Positions 51,505 to 59,207 of a stretch of 64,000 bases of DNA are shown here, one piece after another. A program made the translations under genes and the position numbers. Each line of letters begins with the position of its first letter. Within the stretch, counting starts at the first letter, position 1. The notes below the pieces were generated by a model. The model was not told the DNA's origin. It was given only the letters and a program-made list of their open reading frames with translations, and did not search any database. The stretch spans positions 124,001 through 188,000 of the IMG/VR virus record IMGVR_UViG_3300040786_000030; one strand, given 5' to 3'. This stretch comes from a virus.

Positions 51505-52694
51505 ATGAAAAATAAGATAGAACAAATATTAGGTGAAGGATTAGTTATTGGTAAACGAATTAAATTTGATTTATCAATACCTGAAGATATTAGTGAGTTA
51601 AACCATATCTTTAAAAGAAATGGTTTTGAACTATTTATTGTTGGTGGTGCTATACGTGATGCTTTATTAGGTAAATCACCAAAAGATTACGATTTAGCTA
51701 CCAATGCTTTACCTGACAAGGTTGAAGAAATGATGAATACAAACAACATTAGAACTATAGCTACTGGTAAAGCATTTGGTGTTATTAATGTATTTACCAA
51801 CCAAGGGGAATACGAAATAGCAACCTTTAGACATGATATTGGCTCTGATGGTAGAAGACCAGATAGTGTTAAATTTACTAATATTGAAGGGATGTTAAAA
51901 GACGGACCTCACTATCAATGCACTTTTACGATATTGAGAAAGGTGAGATTGTTGACCTTGTTGGTGGTATTAATGATATTAAAATGGTGTTGTTAGAACG
52001 GTTGGTTTAGCTGAAGATAGATTTGGTGAAGATAGACTTCGTATTCTTAGAGCAATTAGATTTGCTGCTAGGTTTGGAAGTGAATTAGAGACAAAACTGA
52101 TATAGCGTTACAAAAAAATGCAAATCTTGAAGGTATTTCCAGTGAACGTATTAGAGATGAATTCATCAAGGGTATTAAATCGGCTAAATCAACATCAGCT
52201 TTTTTAATGTTGAATGATAAATACGAATTGTTTGATTGGATATTCCCAGACTTAAAATTGTCAAGAGTATGTTTAATAGAGGTGATGATTATATGTTTAA
52301 TGATTACTTAGTTGTTTTAGCTAGGTTATTAAAAAACAATACCGTTGAAACTATTAGAGAAAAACTAAATATTTTAAGTTATTCTACTACAGAAATTAAA
52401 GGTATTATATTCTTAGTTACGTTATTAAAATTAGATTCTGATAATGCGTATTCCTGAAAAATCCCATTTAAAATCTGGTATTAGTAATAACCAAATTAGA
52501 GATTTTGGTTCAAGTGAAGGTATTCCATCTCAATTGCTAGATGCTTTTGAGGAATTTACATTAACAGTTTCTGGGTCAGAAATTATGTTTGATTTTAATT
52601 TAAAGCCTGGTAAAATGTGGGTGAATTGATGCAAAAAATAGAAACAGAAAACTTTAACAAAATATTAAAACCTTATCTAGTAAACTCTAAATAA
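51505..52694 (+). CDS. cca: CCA tRNA nucleotidyltransferase / poly(A) polymerase family
   Basis: Class II nucleotidyltransferase. FELFIVGGAIRDALLGKSPK and DYDLATNALPDKV carry the GG and DxD motifs. TIATGKAFGVINVF and YEIATFRHD follow, then, after a frame change, RFGEDRLRILRAIRFAARFG (the ERxxRxxR-like nucleotide-binding segment). About 395 residues. It adds or repairs the CCA end of tRNAs, and none of the 20 tRNA genes here clearly encodes CCA. N-terminal MKNKIEQILGE resembles the leader on other proteins. Frame changes near 51900, 51935, 51990, 52098, 52252, 52445 and 52618. Confidence 0.9.
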
Positions 52695-52737
52695 GGTTTA
52701 TTTTAATTAGAAAATAGTTATAATTATAAAAAAACAA

Positions 52738-53086
52738 ATGGCAAAATACTTAGCAACATTTAGTGATGTAATCGATGAAACCGAAATTAATGGTTTTACT
52801 ATTATGTCTGATAAAGAAATCGAGAAATTAGAAGAACTAGCATCAAGTATCACTTGGGCAATCTATTACAAATTTGATAATGGTAGTGAATTAGAATATT
52901 CTGATGGTGAAGATTTAATATCACGAATTGAGTTTAAATTACTATCAGCAAGTGATGTTGAAACAATTGGTAAATTATTTAATGATAGTTTTGGGGTTTT
53001 ATTGGGATGGATTTTTATTAAGTATTATTAACGATGTTGATGATGAAGAAGATATCGAAGACGATGACGAAGACGATGAGTATTAA
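52738..53086 (+). CDS. Hypothetical protein with acidic tail
   Basis: MAKYLATFSDVIDETEINGF..., one or two frame changes near 53000, ending in an Asp/Glu run (DDEEDIEDDDEDDEY). About 115 residues. Overlaps the next gene's ATG by 11 bases. Function unknown. Confidence 0.55.
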
Positions 53087-53519
53087 TTTCTTTAAACAAC
53101 CGACTGGTAATACTTGGTCCAACATGTTTAAAAATGGCGCAATCAACTATACTAGGTTTAACGGATTCTAACTTTCCAACTATAGATGAAATTGCTATAA
53201 TTTGTGGTACTGACTGGTTTGTAGGTACACCACCAGATAGAATGAAAAGGTATGGAAGCATTAAAAATGGTGTATACTGAACATATTGGCTCTAGATACC
53301 CATTTTATTATTAAATAGTGTTATAAATGATGGTAATATAGCTATTATTAGAACAATAAGCACTGGTGTTCCACATTGATAATCCCAGTTAGTTATGTAG
53401 ATAATATTTATAATATTAATGACCCATGGTTAGGTAGAATACAATACAGTATAGAGGAATTAAAAGTAATTTGGGGTATAAGAGATTATCAATTTTTGAA
53501 ATTAAAACAATGGAGATAA
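53076..53519 (+). CDS. Hypothetical protein of about 148 residues
   Basis: MSINFFKQPTGNTWSNMFKN, then after frame changes DEIAIICGTDWFVGTPPDRM and TEHIGSRYPFLLLNSVINDG. No known motif. Its 3' end overlaps the next gene. Frame changes near 53155, 53240, 53300 and 53380. Confidence 0.45.
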
Positions 53520-53964
53520 AATAGGGGTTCCAATAGAAAAAAGAGTTGAATTTGCTAACTGGGCATACCCTCATTTTAAACATGTTATTGGTAAAACAAT
53601 CTTTGATTTAGTAATTAATGATAGCGTAGATTTTCGAAAATCAGCATATATTATACAAGATGATACACTTTTAGGTCTTTATCTATTAGGCCCTACCCAA
53701 ATCTATAACCCAATCTTTAGTAAATTATTAGGGATTGAAGGTGTGTTATTAGCTGTAGATGAGTCGATTAGAGGTATGGGTTGGGGTAATAAATTAAAGA
53801 TTACCCAAAACACTTAACGTTGATTATATTTGGGGTTACCAAGCTGCTGGGTTAAATAATATAGAATATTGGTTAAAACGTAGGGTTTTAGTTAATAAAG
53901 AAAATAATTGTTACGTTACTTGTGAGATTTTGCTGATGACGTGATATTTATTAATAAAAACTAA
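53510..53964 (+). CDS. GNAT-like acetyltransferase (tentative)
   Basis: MEIK, then after a frame change GVPIEKRVEFANWAYPHFKH. GVLLAVDESIRGMGWGNKL has the RGxGxG-type acetyl-CoA loop of GNAT motif A, followed by YQAAGLNNIEYWLKRR as a motif-B-like helix. The substrate is unknown. Stop overlaps the next ATG (CTAATG). Frame changes near 53523, 53800 and 53930. Confidence 0.5.
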
Positions 53965-54437
53965 TGAGAAGATTTGATAAACAAAAAAATATCGCTGCTG
54001 CTAATTTATTATCAGAGCAAAGACACTTAACAGATAGAGACTCTGTAACTGAAGATTGGAAAACAAATGTAGCTGCTGGTTTAGCAACTATTGGTGGTGT
54101 GGCTGGAGCTAACGCTCAAACAAATAAACCAATGGCACCACAACAAGGTAAAGAGATTCAATATTCACCAAGTGAAAACCCACTTCAAATATGGCTAACC
54201 CATATGGTACAAAGGATGATTCAACTATTCACCCAAGAACAATACCAATCGTTGGTATACAATCAGGTGTGACTGATGGTAAGAGTGGACAATCAGCTGT
54301 TTATGTTTATCATAATCATTTACCAAGTGACCCTAATTTTAATGTTAAAAGAGATAGGAAACAGTTTATACTAAAATTTATCTGACTTATATAAAACACA
54401 AGAATATCAAGAATATAAAAGAAGTCTTAATAAATAG
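53964..54437 (+). CDS. Hypothetical protein, possibly exported or virion-associated
   Basis: MRRFDKQKNIAAANLLSEQR..., a hydrophobic AAGLATIGGVAGANAQ segment, then after frame changes near 54187 and 54383 STIHPRTIPIVGIQSGVTDG and HLPSDPNFNVKRDRKQFILK. About 158 residues. Function unknown. Confidence 0.5.
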
Positions 54438-54491
54438 TAGTAATCTAATAATCAAGTAATTACAAAATAAAATAAAAATAATTGTAAAAGA

Positions 54492-54523
54492 CTTGCTTTA
54501 TCTAAATAACCTTAGTATATTTG
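54492..54523 (+). promoter_or_regulatory. Host-like promoter (TTGCTTT, about 18 bases, TATATTTG)
   Basis: TTG at 54493 and TATATTTG at 54516-54523, heading a short transcript before the main tRNA cluster. Confidence 0.6.
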
Positions 54524-54604
54524 CATAAGAATTAAAACAAACAAAATAGTCTTTTATAAAAGACATATATTTATAACAAATGGAGAAATCAAAAATAAAA
54601 AAAA

Positions 54605-54703
54605 ATGAACACAATTAACATACATATGATATCGATTAGCAATTGGAGACGTAATAGTCATCTAATGTCGGGTATGTTAAATACTGGTGGTACTGAAGTA
54701 TAA
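54605..54703 (+). CDS. 32-residue peptide gene
   Basis: MNTINIHMISISNWRRNSHL to GGTEV. It sits alone between a promoter and a strong terminator, so the short transcript may be a leader peptide or a small RNA. Reality of the peptide is uncertain. Confidence 0.35.
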   Translation: MNTINIHMISISNWRRNSHLMSGMLNTGGTEV

Positions 54704-54727
54704 ATTTTAGAACACTTATAACAATAT

Positions 54728-54760
54728 AACCCGACTAGAGAAATCTAAGTCGGGTTTTTA
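54728..54760 (+). terminator. Rho-independent terminator
   Basis: AACCCGACT ... AGTCGGGTTTTTAATTT. Confidence 0.9.
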
Positions 54761-54773
54761 ATTTAATTAAGTT

Positions 54774-54943
54774 ATGGAACATGTAAGAAGATTAGGTAGA
54801 GAGAAAACTATAAATTTTAAAAAAGATTTTTATTTAATAGTTGATAAGTACAGACTGATTGCAAATGCAAGTGGTTATAATGGAGAATTAAGATTTCAAA
54901 AGAAGGTGGATTTACAGCTATTTTCGTTGAAATTAAAAATAAT
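54774..54943 (+). CDS. Small hypothetical protein before the tRNA cluster
   Basis: MEHVRRLGREKTINFKKDFY..., with a probable frame change near 54903 (EGGFTAIFVEIK), ending just before the tRNA-Ser. About 55 residues. No known motif. Confidence 0.45.
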
Positions 54944-55028
54944 GGAGAGGCAAGCCAATAGGTGGTTGCCACAGTTTTGAAAACTGTTCGGAGACAATGG
55001 CTCGTGGGTTCGACTCCCATCCTCCGCA
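54944..55028 (+). tRNA. tRNA-Ser (TGA)
   Basis: Anticodon arm ACAGT-TTTGAAA-ACTGT, long variable arm, T-arm GTGGG-TTCGACT-CCCAT. Acceptor pairing is imperfect, probably an indel. Confidence 0.82.
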
Positions 55029-55033
55029 AACAT

Positions 55034-55109
55034 GGTGATTGTAGCTCAGTTGGTTAGAGCGTTGGACTGTGAATCCAAAGGTCATGGGTTCGAACCCCAT
55101 TTTTCACCC
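55034..55109 (+). tRNA. tRNA-His (GTG)
   Basis: Anticodon loop CTGTGAA; a G(-1) opposite C73 as expected for His; T-loop TTCGAAC. Confidence 0.92.
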
Positions 55110-55146
55110 AAAAGTTGTTCGTTGACATATCGGTAAATATAAATAC

Positions 55147-55217
55147 ACGTCTATAGTGCAATGGTAGAATACGGGTCTCCAAAACCCTAGATGTAGGTTC
55201 GAGTCCTACTAGACGTG
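55147..55217 (+). tRNA. tRNA-Trp (CCA)
   Basis: Acceptor ACGTCTA/TAGACGT with G73, anticodon loop CTCCAAA, variable AGATG, T-loop TTCGAGT. Confidence 0.92.
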
Positions 55218-55227
55218 CAAAATAAAA

Positions 55228-55299
55228 GATTTGGTAACTCAGAGGCAGAGTGGCTGTTTGTTAGGCAGCGGGTCGAGATTTCGAAATTCTCCCAAATCG
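55228..55299 (+). tRNA. tRNA-Asn (GTT), first copy
   Basis: Acceptor GATTTGG/CCAAATC, anticodon arm GCTGT-TTGTTAG-GCAGC, G73, T-loop TTCGAAA. Confidence 0.88.
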
Positions 55300-55306
55300 C
55301 AAAAAT

Positions 55307-55380
55307 TCTTCAATAGCTCAGTTGGTTAGAGCAACGCACTGTTAATGCGTGGGTCCTAGGTTCGAGTCCTAGTTGGAGAG
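55307..55380 (+). tRNA. tRNA-Asn (GTT), second copy
   Basis: Acceptor TCTTCAA/TTGGAGA, anticodon arm CGCA-CTGTTAA-TGCG, G73. Sequence differs strongly from the first Asn tRNA. Confidence 0.9.
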
Positions 55381-55421
55381 CAAAATAAGTGAAAATAAAT
55401 TAGGTATATATGTAAAAGTTA

Positions 55422-55429
55422 TATCTTTG
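55422..55429 (+). promoter_or_regulatory. Host-like promoter -7 box TATCTTTG inside the tRNA cluster
   Basis: Followed by a GTGGTG ... CACCAC hairpin (about 55445-55485) before the next tRNA. Confidence 0.55.
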
Positions 55430-55490
55430 CAAAGCAAACTGAGCGTGGTGCTCGTATATTATCCATGTCTAGAAATGGTACACCACTAAT

Positions 55491-55575
55491 ACTATGCTTG
55501 ACTGAGTGGCCTAAAGTGACTCCGTTAAAGGAGTGCCCTGTAAAGGGGCCGTAGGTTCGAATCCTACACATAGTC
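55491..55575 (+). tRNA. tRNA with long variable arm, probably Leu (TAA)
   Basis: Acceptor ACTATG/CATAGT. The anticodon arm CTCC-GTTAAA-GGAG lacks one loop base and would read TAA; a second hairpin (GCCC-TGTAAAG-GGGC) is then the variable arm. A Tyr (GTA) reading of the second hairpin is possible but fits worse. Confidence 0.65.
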
Positions 55576-55582
55576 TAAAAAT

Positions 55583-55668
55583 GGCGAGGTGTCAGAGTGG
55601 CCGATTGAGCTGGTCTTGAAAACCAGAGGCCGTGAAAGCGGTCCAAGGGTTCGAATCCTTTCTCGCTT
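55583..55668 (+). tRNA. tRNA-Ser (TGA), second copy
   Basis: Anticodon arm CTGGT-CTTGAAA-ACCAG, long variable arm, T-loop TTCGAAT. Confidence 0.88.
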
Positions 55669-55670
55669 CA

Positions 55671-55719
55671 GTTTAATTATCGCAGTGATTGCGGCAATTA
55701 TCACCGCAAAGTGATTAAA
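55671..55719 (+). repeat. Nested hairpin between tRNA genes
   Basis: Outer stem GTTTAAT/ATTAAAC and inner stem TTGCGG-9-CCGCAA. Confidence 0.75.
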
Positions 55720-55739
55720 CTATAAACATAGGGTAAAAT

Positions 55740-55823
55740 TCATTGGCAATCGGCTCGGAAAGCGCATCGAGAGTTAGATATACGACTTAGTATGGAAAAA
55801 GTGGTTCGAATCCACCCAATGGA
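55740..55823 (+). tRNA. tRNA-like gene, anticodon unresolved
   Basis: Acceptor CATTGG/CCAATG and T-arm GTGG-TTCGAAT-CCAC are clear. The interior is unusually long and I cannot place D and anticodon arms with confidence. Confidence 0.6.
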
Positions 55824-55863
55824 GCAAGAAAAATAAAATATTAGTAAATAAAATTAATAAATT

Positions 55864-56157
55864 ATGAGTAAACAAAATGATAAATGGCTTGCCACCTATG
55901 CACTTTATTTTAGATAGTGAAACACGTAGGATATATGAAGGAGACTTTATTCAATATTTTGGTTCAAAAGATGTTTATATGTTTAAAGCAATATATTTCC
56001 AATCAATTGTTGATATCAACCTAAAAGTACTAGAGGTTGGTGATGAAGTGTGTTATGTCTTTGGTACTGGGTTAGATAAAGGGTTATAGAAAGTATCACA
56101 CCATTTGAATTTGGTACAAGTGGACCTAGGATTAAAATTAAGGGTAAGAAAAATTAA
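55864..56157 (+). CDS. Small hypothetical protein among tRNA genes
   Basis: Starts MSK, frame change near 55875, then MINGLPPMHFILDSETRRIY and EGDFIQYF. After another change near 56090 it ends SGPRIKIKGKKN. About 97 residues, predicted beta-rich. Function unknown. Confidence 0.5.
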
Positions 56158-56193
56158 TTAACGCATTTAATATTATGAAAATATAAAAATAAA

Positions 56194-56275
56194 TTGAGAT
56201 ATATCGAGGCACGCTGATAACGTGTATATTCGTAACTGGTTATTGTAAATGTGGGTTCGAATCCATTGTCTCAAC
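56194..56275 (+). tRNA. Atypical tRNA, Ile (GAT), no D-arm before the anticodon arm
   Basis: Acceptor TTGAGAT/GTCTCAA. Only nine bases separate it from the anticodon arm CACG-CTGATAA-CGTG. A 26-base variable region (with CGTAACTGGTTATTG) and a T-arm follow. Same plan as the next gene. Confidence 0.65.
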
Positions 56276-56280
56276 TAAAT

Positions 56281-56363
56281 TGGTCTGATACCGAGGCACA
56301 CTCATAATGTGTATAGTCGTAATTGGTATGTTGTAAATGTGGGTTCGAATCCACTTGGACCAC
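56281..56363 (+). tRNA. Atypical tRNA with CAT anticodon, no D-arm before the anticodon arm
   Basis: Acceptor GGTCTGA/TTGGACC, anticodon arm CACA-CTCATAA-TGTG, long variable region (CGTAATTGGTATGTTG), T-loop TTCGAAT. Clearly paralogous to the preceding tRNA. Confidence 0.65.
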
Positions 56364-56392
56364 AAAAAATAGGTTATTAAAATTATTTAACT

Positions 56393-56400
56393 TATATTTG
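56393..56400 (+). promoter_or_regulatory. Host-like promoter -7 box TATATTTG
   Basis: 28 bases before the ATG at 56429. Confidence 0.5.
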
Positions 56401-56428
56401 CATTTATTAATTATAAAAAAATAAGGAT

Positions 56429-56787
56429 ATGAGTTTTACTGGGTTTATGTTTGCTTTTATGTTAGCATTATTAACATTCTATGTTAATCAAAGAATAGCG
56501 AAAATGACTAACATTAAAATATTAATAAATACATTATTTGACATTTATGGTGGTGAGCAAGCGTTTGATGATTTTGATAGTAAAGAAGTTGCTACCAGAT
56601 TAATGAATGAAATAATCAATATTGAAAAGATGAATGATAATAATTTTATGTTAATTTAGAATTAGAAACTTTAAAAGAATTAAGGTTAGTCTATTATCGT
56701 TTTACAGATAAAGAGATAGCTAAAGAACAAATTAATTCTTTATGTTTTAATAGGTTAACTAGGAGTTTTATAATATTAGCTTTTTAG
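56429..56787 (+). CDS. Hypothetical protein with N-terminal membrane helix
   Basis: MSFTGFMFAFMLALLTFYVN (one helix) then a charged helical domain. Frame changes near 56648 and 56770; ends FIILAF with TAG. About 118 residues. Function unknown. Confidence 0.5.
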
Positions 56788-56828
56788 ATATAATCCCACC
56801 AAACATTAGATAATTAAATGATGAAACA

Positions 56829-57001
56829 ATGATAAAAATAGAACAAGAAAAAATTGAAGAAGTTTACGCTTATTTAGATAAAATGGGTTTTAATTACACG
56901 ATAGATAAAACCCTACACCTGAAAAGATTGCTAGGATAAAAGCGCAAATAGAAAAAATAAAGAAAGGTTTATTATTAATAAATAAATCCTTATACTTGTA
57001 A
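56829..57001 (+). CDS. Small helical hypothetical protein
   Basis: MIKIEQEKIEEVYAYLDKMG, frame change near 56912, then IARIKAQIEKIKKGLLLINK. About 57 residues. The next gene starts two bases after its stop. Confidence 0.45.
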
Positions 57002-57002
57002 T

Positions 57003-57545
57003 ATGGAGATATTAGTAGTAGATATAGAAACAACTGGGTTTTAGTAAATTCAGATGCAATTGTTGAGATTGGGATTAGCCTTGTCAACACACAAACAAAT
57101 GAAATAAAATTAGTTTTGATAATGTTATCAAGGATAAGAAGTTTAAAAAATGGAAACATAAAACGCTTGATTTTTAATAATACGACACTTGAAGTTAGTG
57201 ACGTTGAAAAGCTAAAACTTTAGAAAGTTATTTTGATGAAATTCAATCCCTTTTAGTAAATATAAAATGACCGCTTATAATTCAGCTTTTGACTTAAGAT
57301 TTCTTAGGGTGCTGGTTTTATTATTGACGATATTAAATGTTTAATGAAAACAGCTACTAAATATTCTAAATATAAGGATAAAAATGGTAGGGTTAAAACC
57401 AAGTGTTGAGGAAATTTATAATCAATTTTTCATGAAAAAAGGTCAAGTTTATATCGAAGAACATAGGGCTGGTGCTGATGCACTTGATGAGGGTAAAATA
57501 CTTTTACATATGGTTAAATTAAAGAATAAAAGATTAAAAAAATAA
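57003..57545 (+). CDS. DnaQ/RNase T-like 3'-5' exonuclease (DEDD family)
   Basis: Exo I motif ILVVDIETTGF (DxE), Exo II AYNSAFDLRFL (Asp), and Exo III EEHRAGADALDEGKILL (HxxxxD). These are the four acidic residues and the His of DEDDh nucleases. About 180 residues, free-standing. Could proofread DNA, or trim RNA 3' ends like RNase T; its position between tRNA clusters makes the latter attractive. Frame changes near 57042, 57115, 57175, 57205, 57250, 57310 and 57395. Confidence 0.85.
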
Positions 57546-57548
57546 AAT

Positions 57549-57617
57549 GCCGAGACTTATTGGAAAGAATTACCTTTCATATGGGTAGTCAAGTCGGTTC
57601 AACTCCGATACTCGGTA
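57549..57617 (+). tRNA. tRNA with CAT anticodon (Met or Ile2)
   Basis: Acceptor CCGAG/CTCGG, anticodon arm TACCT-TTCATAT-GGGTA, T-loop TTCAACT. Four bases after the exonuclease stop. Confidence 0.82.
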
Positions 57618-57632
57618 CTATATTAAATACAT

Positions 57633-57705
57633 GGCCCTATCGTTCAACTGGATAGGACTTAGCAGTACGATTGCTAGAATCAGGGTTCGAATCCTTGTAG
57701 GGTCA
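57633..57705 (+). tRNA. tRNA-Arg (ACG)
   Basis: Acceptor GGCCCTA/TAGGGTC, anticodon arm TAGCA-GTACGAT-TGCTA, T-loop TTCGAAT. Confidence 0.88.
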
Positions 57706-57726
57706 CAATTTTAAAAATATTAAAAG

Positions 57727-57799
57727 GCCCCTATCGTTTAACTGGATAGGACACAACTCTTCTAAAGCTGTAATCTGGGTTCGAATCCCAGTGGGGGTA
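57727..57799 (+). tRNA. tRNA-Arg (TCT)
   Basis: Acceptor GCCCCTA/TGGGGGT, anticodon loop CTTCTAA, T-arm CTGGG-TTCGAAT-CCCAG. Confidence 0.88.
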
Positions 57800-57848
57800 C
57801 AAATGGATAATTACGAGAGTGGTCATTAGAACAGCTCAAAATATTAAT

Positions 57849-57932
57849 GGAGAGGTACCCAAGTGGTTAAGGGCCTGTTTGCTAAATAGGTAGGGCTCGT
57901 AAGGGTCGCATGGGTTCGAACCCCATTCTCCA
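57849..57932 (+). tRNA. tRNA-Ser (GCT)
   Basis: Anticodon arm CCTGT-TTGCTAA-ATAGG, long variable arm, T-loop TTCGAAC. Confidence 0.88.
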
Positions 57933-57969
57933 CACACACTTACATAACCAGAACTTTTTAAATTATTTA

Positions 57970-57979
57970 GATATTTATG
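57970..57979 (+). promoter_or_regulatory. Late-type promoter box variant (TATTTATGAT)
   Basis: 28 bases before the ATG at 58008, after the last tRNA. Confidence 0.4.
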
Positions 57980-58007
57980 ATTAATGTAAATCAAATATTA
58001 AATAGTT

Positions 58008-58673
58008 ATGAAAAATAAAATACAATCAATATTAAGAGAATCATTAAATAAAACAATTATTGAAAATTTAATAGATGAGGATTACCCAATAAATTTTAAT
58101 ATGGATGAATTTAAGGGTTTAATAACATTTAAAGATAGAATAACATATTGTGATAATAATTTAAAGAAAATATCTTCTGGTAGCGGTAGAATTGTTTATA
58201 TGATTGATGATATAAAAGTATTAAAATTATCTAAAAAATAGTAAAGGTTGCTCAAACTAAAACTGAATCAGAATGGGGTCAAGATAGTTATTTTTCAAAT
58301 ATATTAGCACACACATTTGATTTTCACCCAGAATATTTATGGATTGAAATGGAGTTAGCTAGAAAGGTTACAAGACGTAATTTTATAGAAATTGCTGAGT
58401 GTAGTATTGACAATATGTCTTATTATTTAAGAAATGACTATTCAGAAAGAAACGGTCAAAACCTTTATTTGGTTTAGATAAAGATATCAAAGCTGAATTA
58501 GACGAAACCATTTTGTTAGTTTAGTAAAAGATTTTATGGGAAATACACAATCTGATGTTGGTGATTTTGGTAGATTAAATAGTTACGGTCTTGTAAATAG
58601 AAATGGTGTTGACGATATTGTAATTATTGATTTTGGGTTAACTAATGATATATATGATACCTATTATAGTTAA
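58008..58673 (+). CDS. Protein-kinase-fold protein (phage Ser/Thr kinase-like)
   Basis: Starts MKNKIQSILRESLNKTIIEN (shared leader). SSGSGRIVYMIDDIKVLKL resembles a glycine-rich loop with the Val-Leu-Lys of subdomain II. Later GDFGRLNSYGLVNRNGVDDI and VIIDFGLTND give an N-x-Y-G-like catalytic segment and a D-F-G. About 220 residues, shorter than a full kinase. Activity is uncertain because the HRD motif is not obvious. Frame changes near 58240, 58465 and 58515. Its stop overlaps that of the convergent receiver gene. Confidence 0.55.
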
Positions 58674-59104
58674 CGAATAAAGAATTCATTTATTTGATGT
58701 AATACGTTTAATTCTTGATAAGGTTGGTCTGTTTTAATATTAGTAACTTCTTTATATAAAAGTTCTAAAGAATCAGGGCTTTTAACTATATAATCATTTG
58801 CTCCACCCACTATATACTCAAAACCACCTTAATATCTTTTGGTTTGATAACACTATAATTGGTGTTGAAATATCTGTTTCTCTAATTTCTTTCAAAACGT
58901 CTAAACCAGTTAACCCATTTAAATCATTTAAAGTATGGTCCAATACTAGTAAGTCTAATATTGTGTCTTTATCGTTAAAATATTCTTCACGTGAGGTATA
59001 TTTCAATATCTCTACATCTTTATCTTTCTTTAGTATATAACTAATCATAGCTGAATATAGTTTACAATCATCAATTATCCCAACTAAAATTTCGTATTAT
59101 TCAT
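58670..59104 (-). CDS. CheY-like response regulator receiver (minus strand)
   Basis: Starts near 59104. ILVGIIDDCKLYSAMISYIL supplies the acidic pair, LDLLVLDHTLNDLNGLTGLD the phosphoacceptor Asp. PIIVLSNQ has the Thr/Ser position and ANDYIVKSPDSLELLYKEV the Lys. A stand-alone receiver of about 143 residues, without an output domain. Rare in phages; it could interfere with host two-component signalling. Frame changes near 59085, 58830 and 58815. Confidence 0.8.
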
Positions 59105-59196
59105 TGTTACAAGTTATTAGGTATAACTATAAATACCTTAAAAAATATAAAATGATAAAATATAGTTAAAATTAATATTATAACAATAAAAAATAG

Positions 59197-59204
59197 TATA
59201 TTTG
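59197..59204 (+). promoter_or_regulatory. Host-like promoter -7 box TATATTTG
   Basis: Three bases before the ATG at 59208, again predicting a leaderless mRNA. Confidence 0.6.
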
Positions 59205-59207
59205 CAC

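Noticed and set aside
54605-54703. tRNA-operon leader peptide with regulatory codons
   Set aside because: The peptide has no run of one amino acid and is separated from the tRNAs by a strong terminator and another frame; kept only as a low-confidence small gene.
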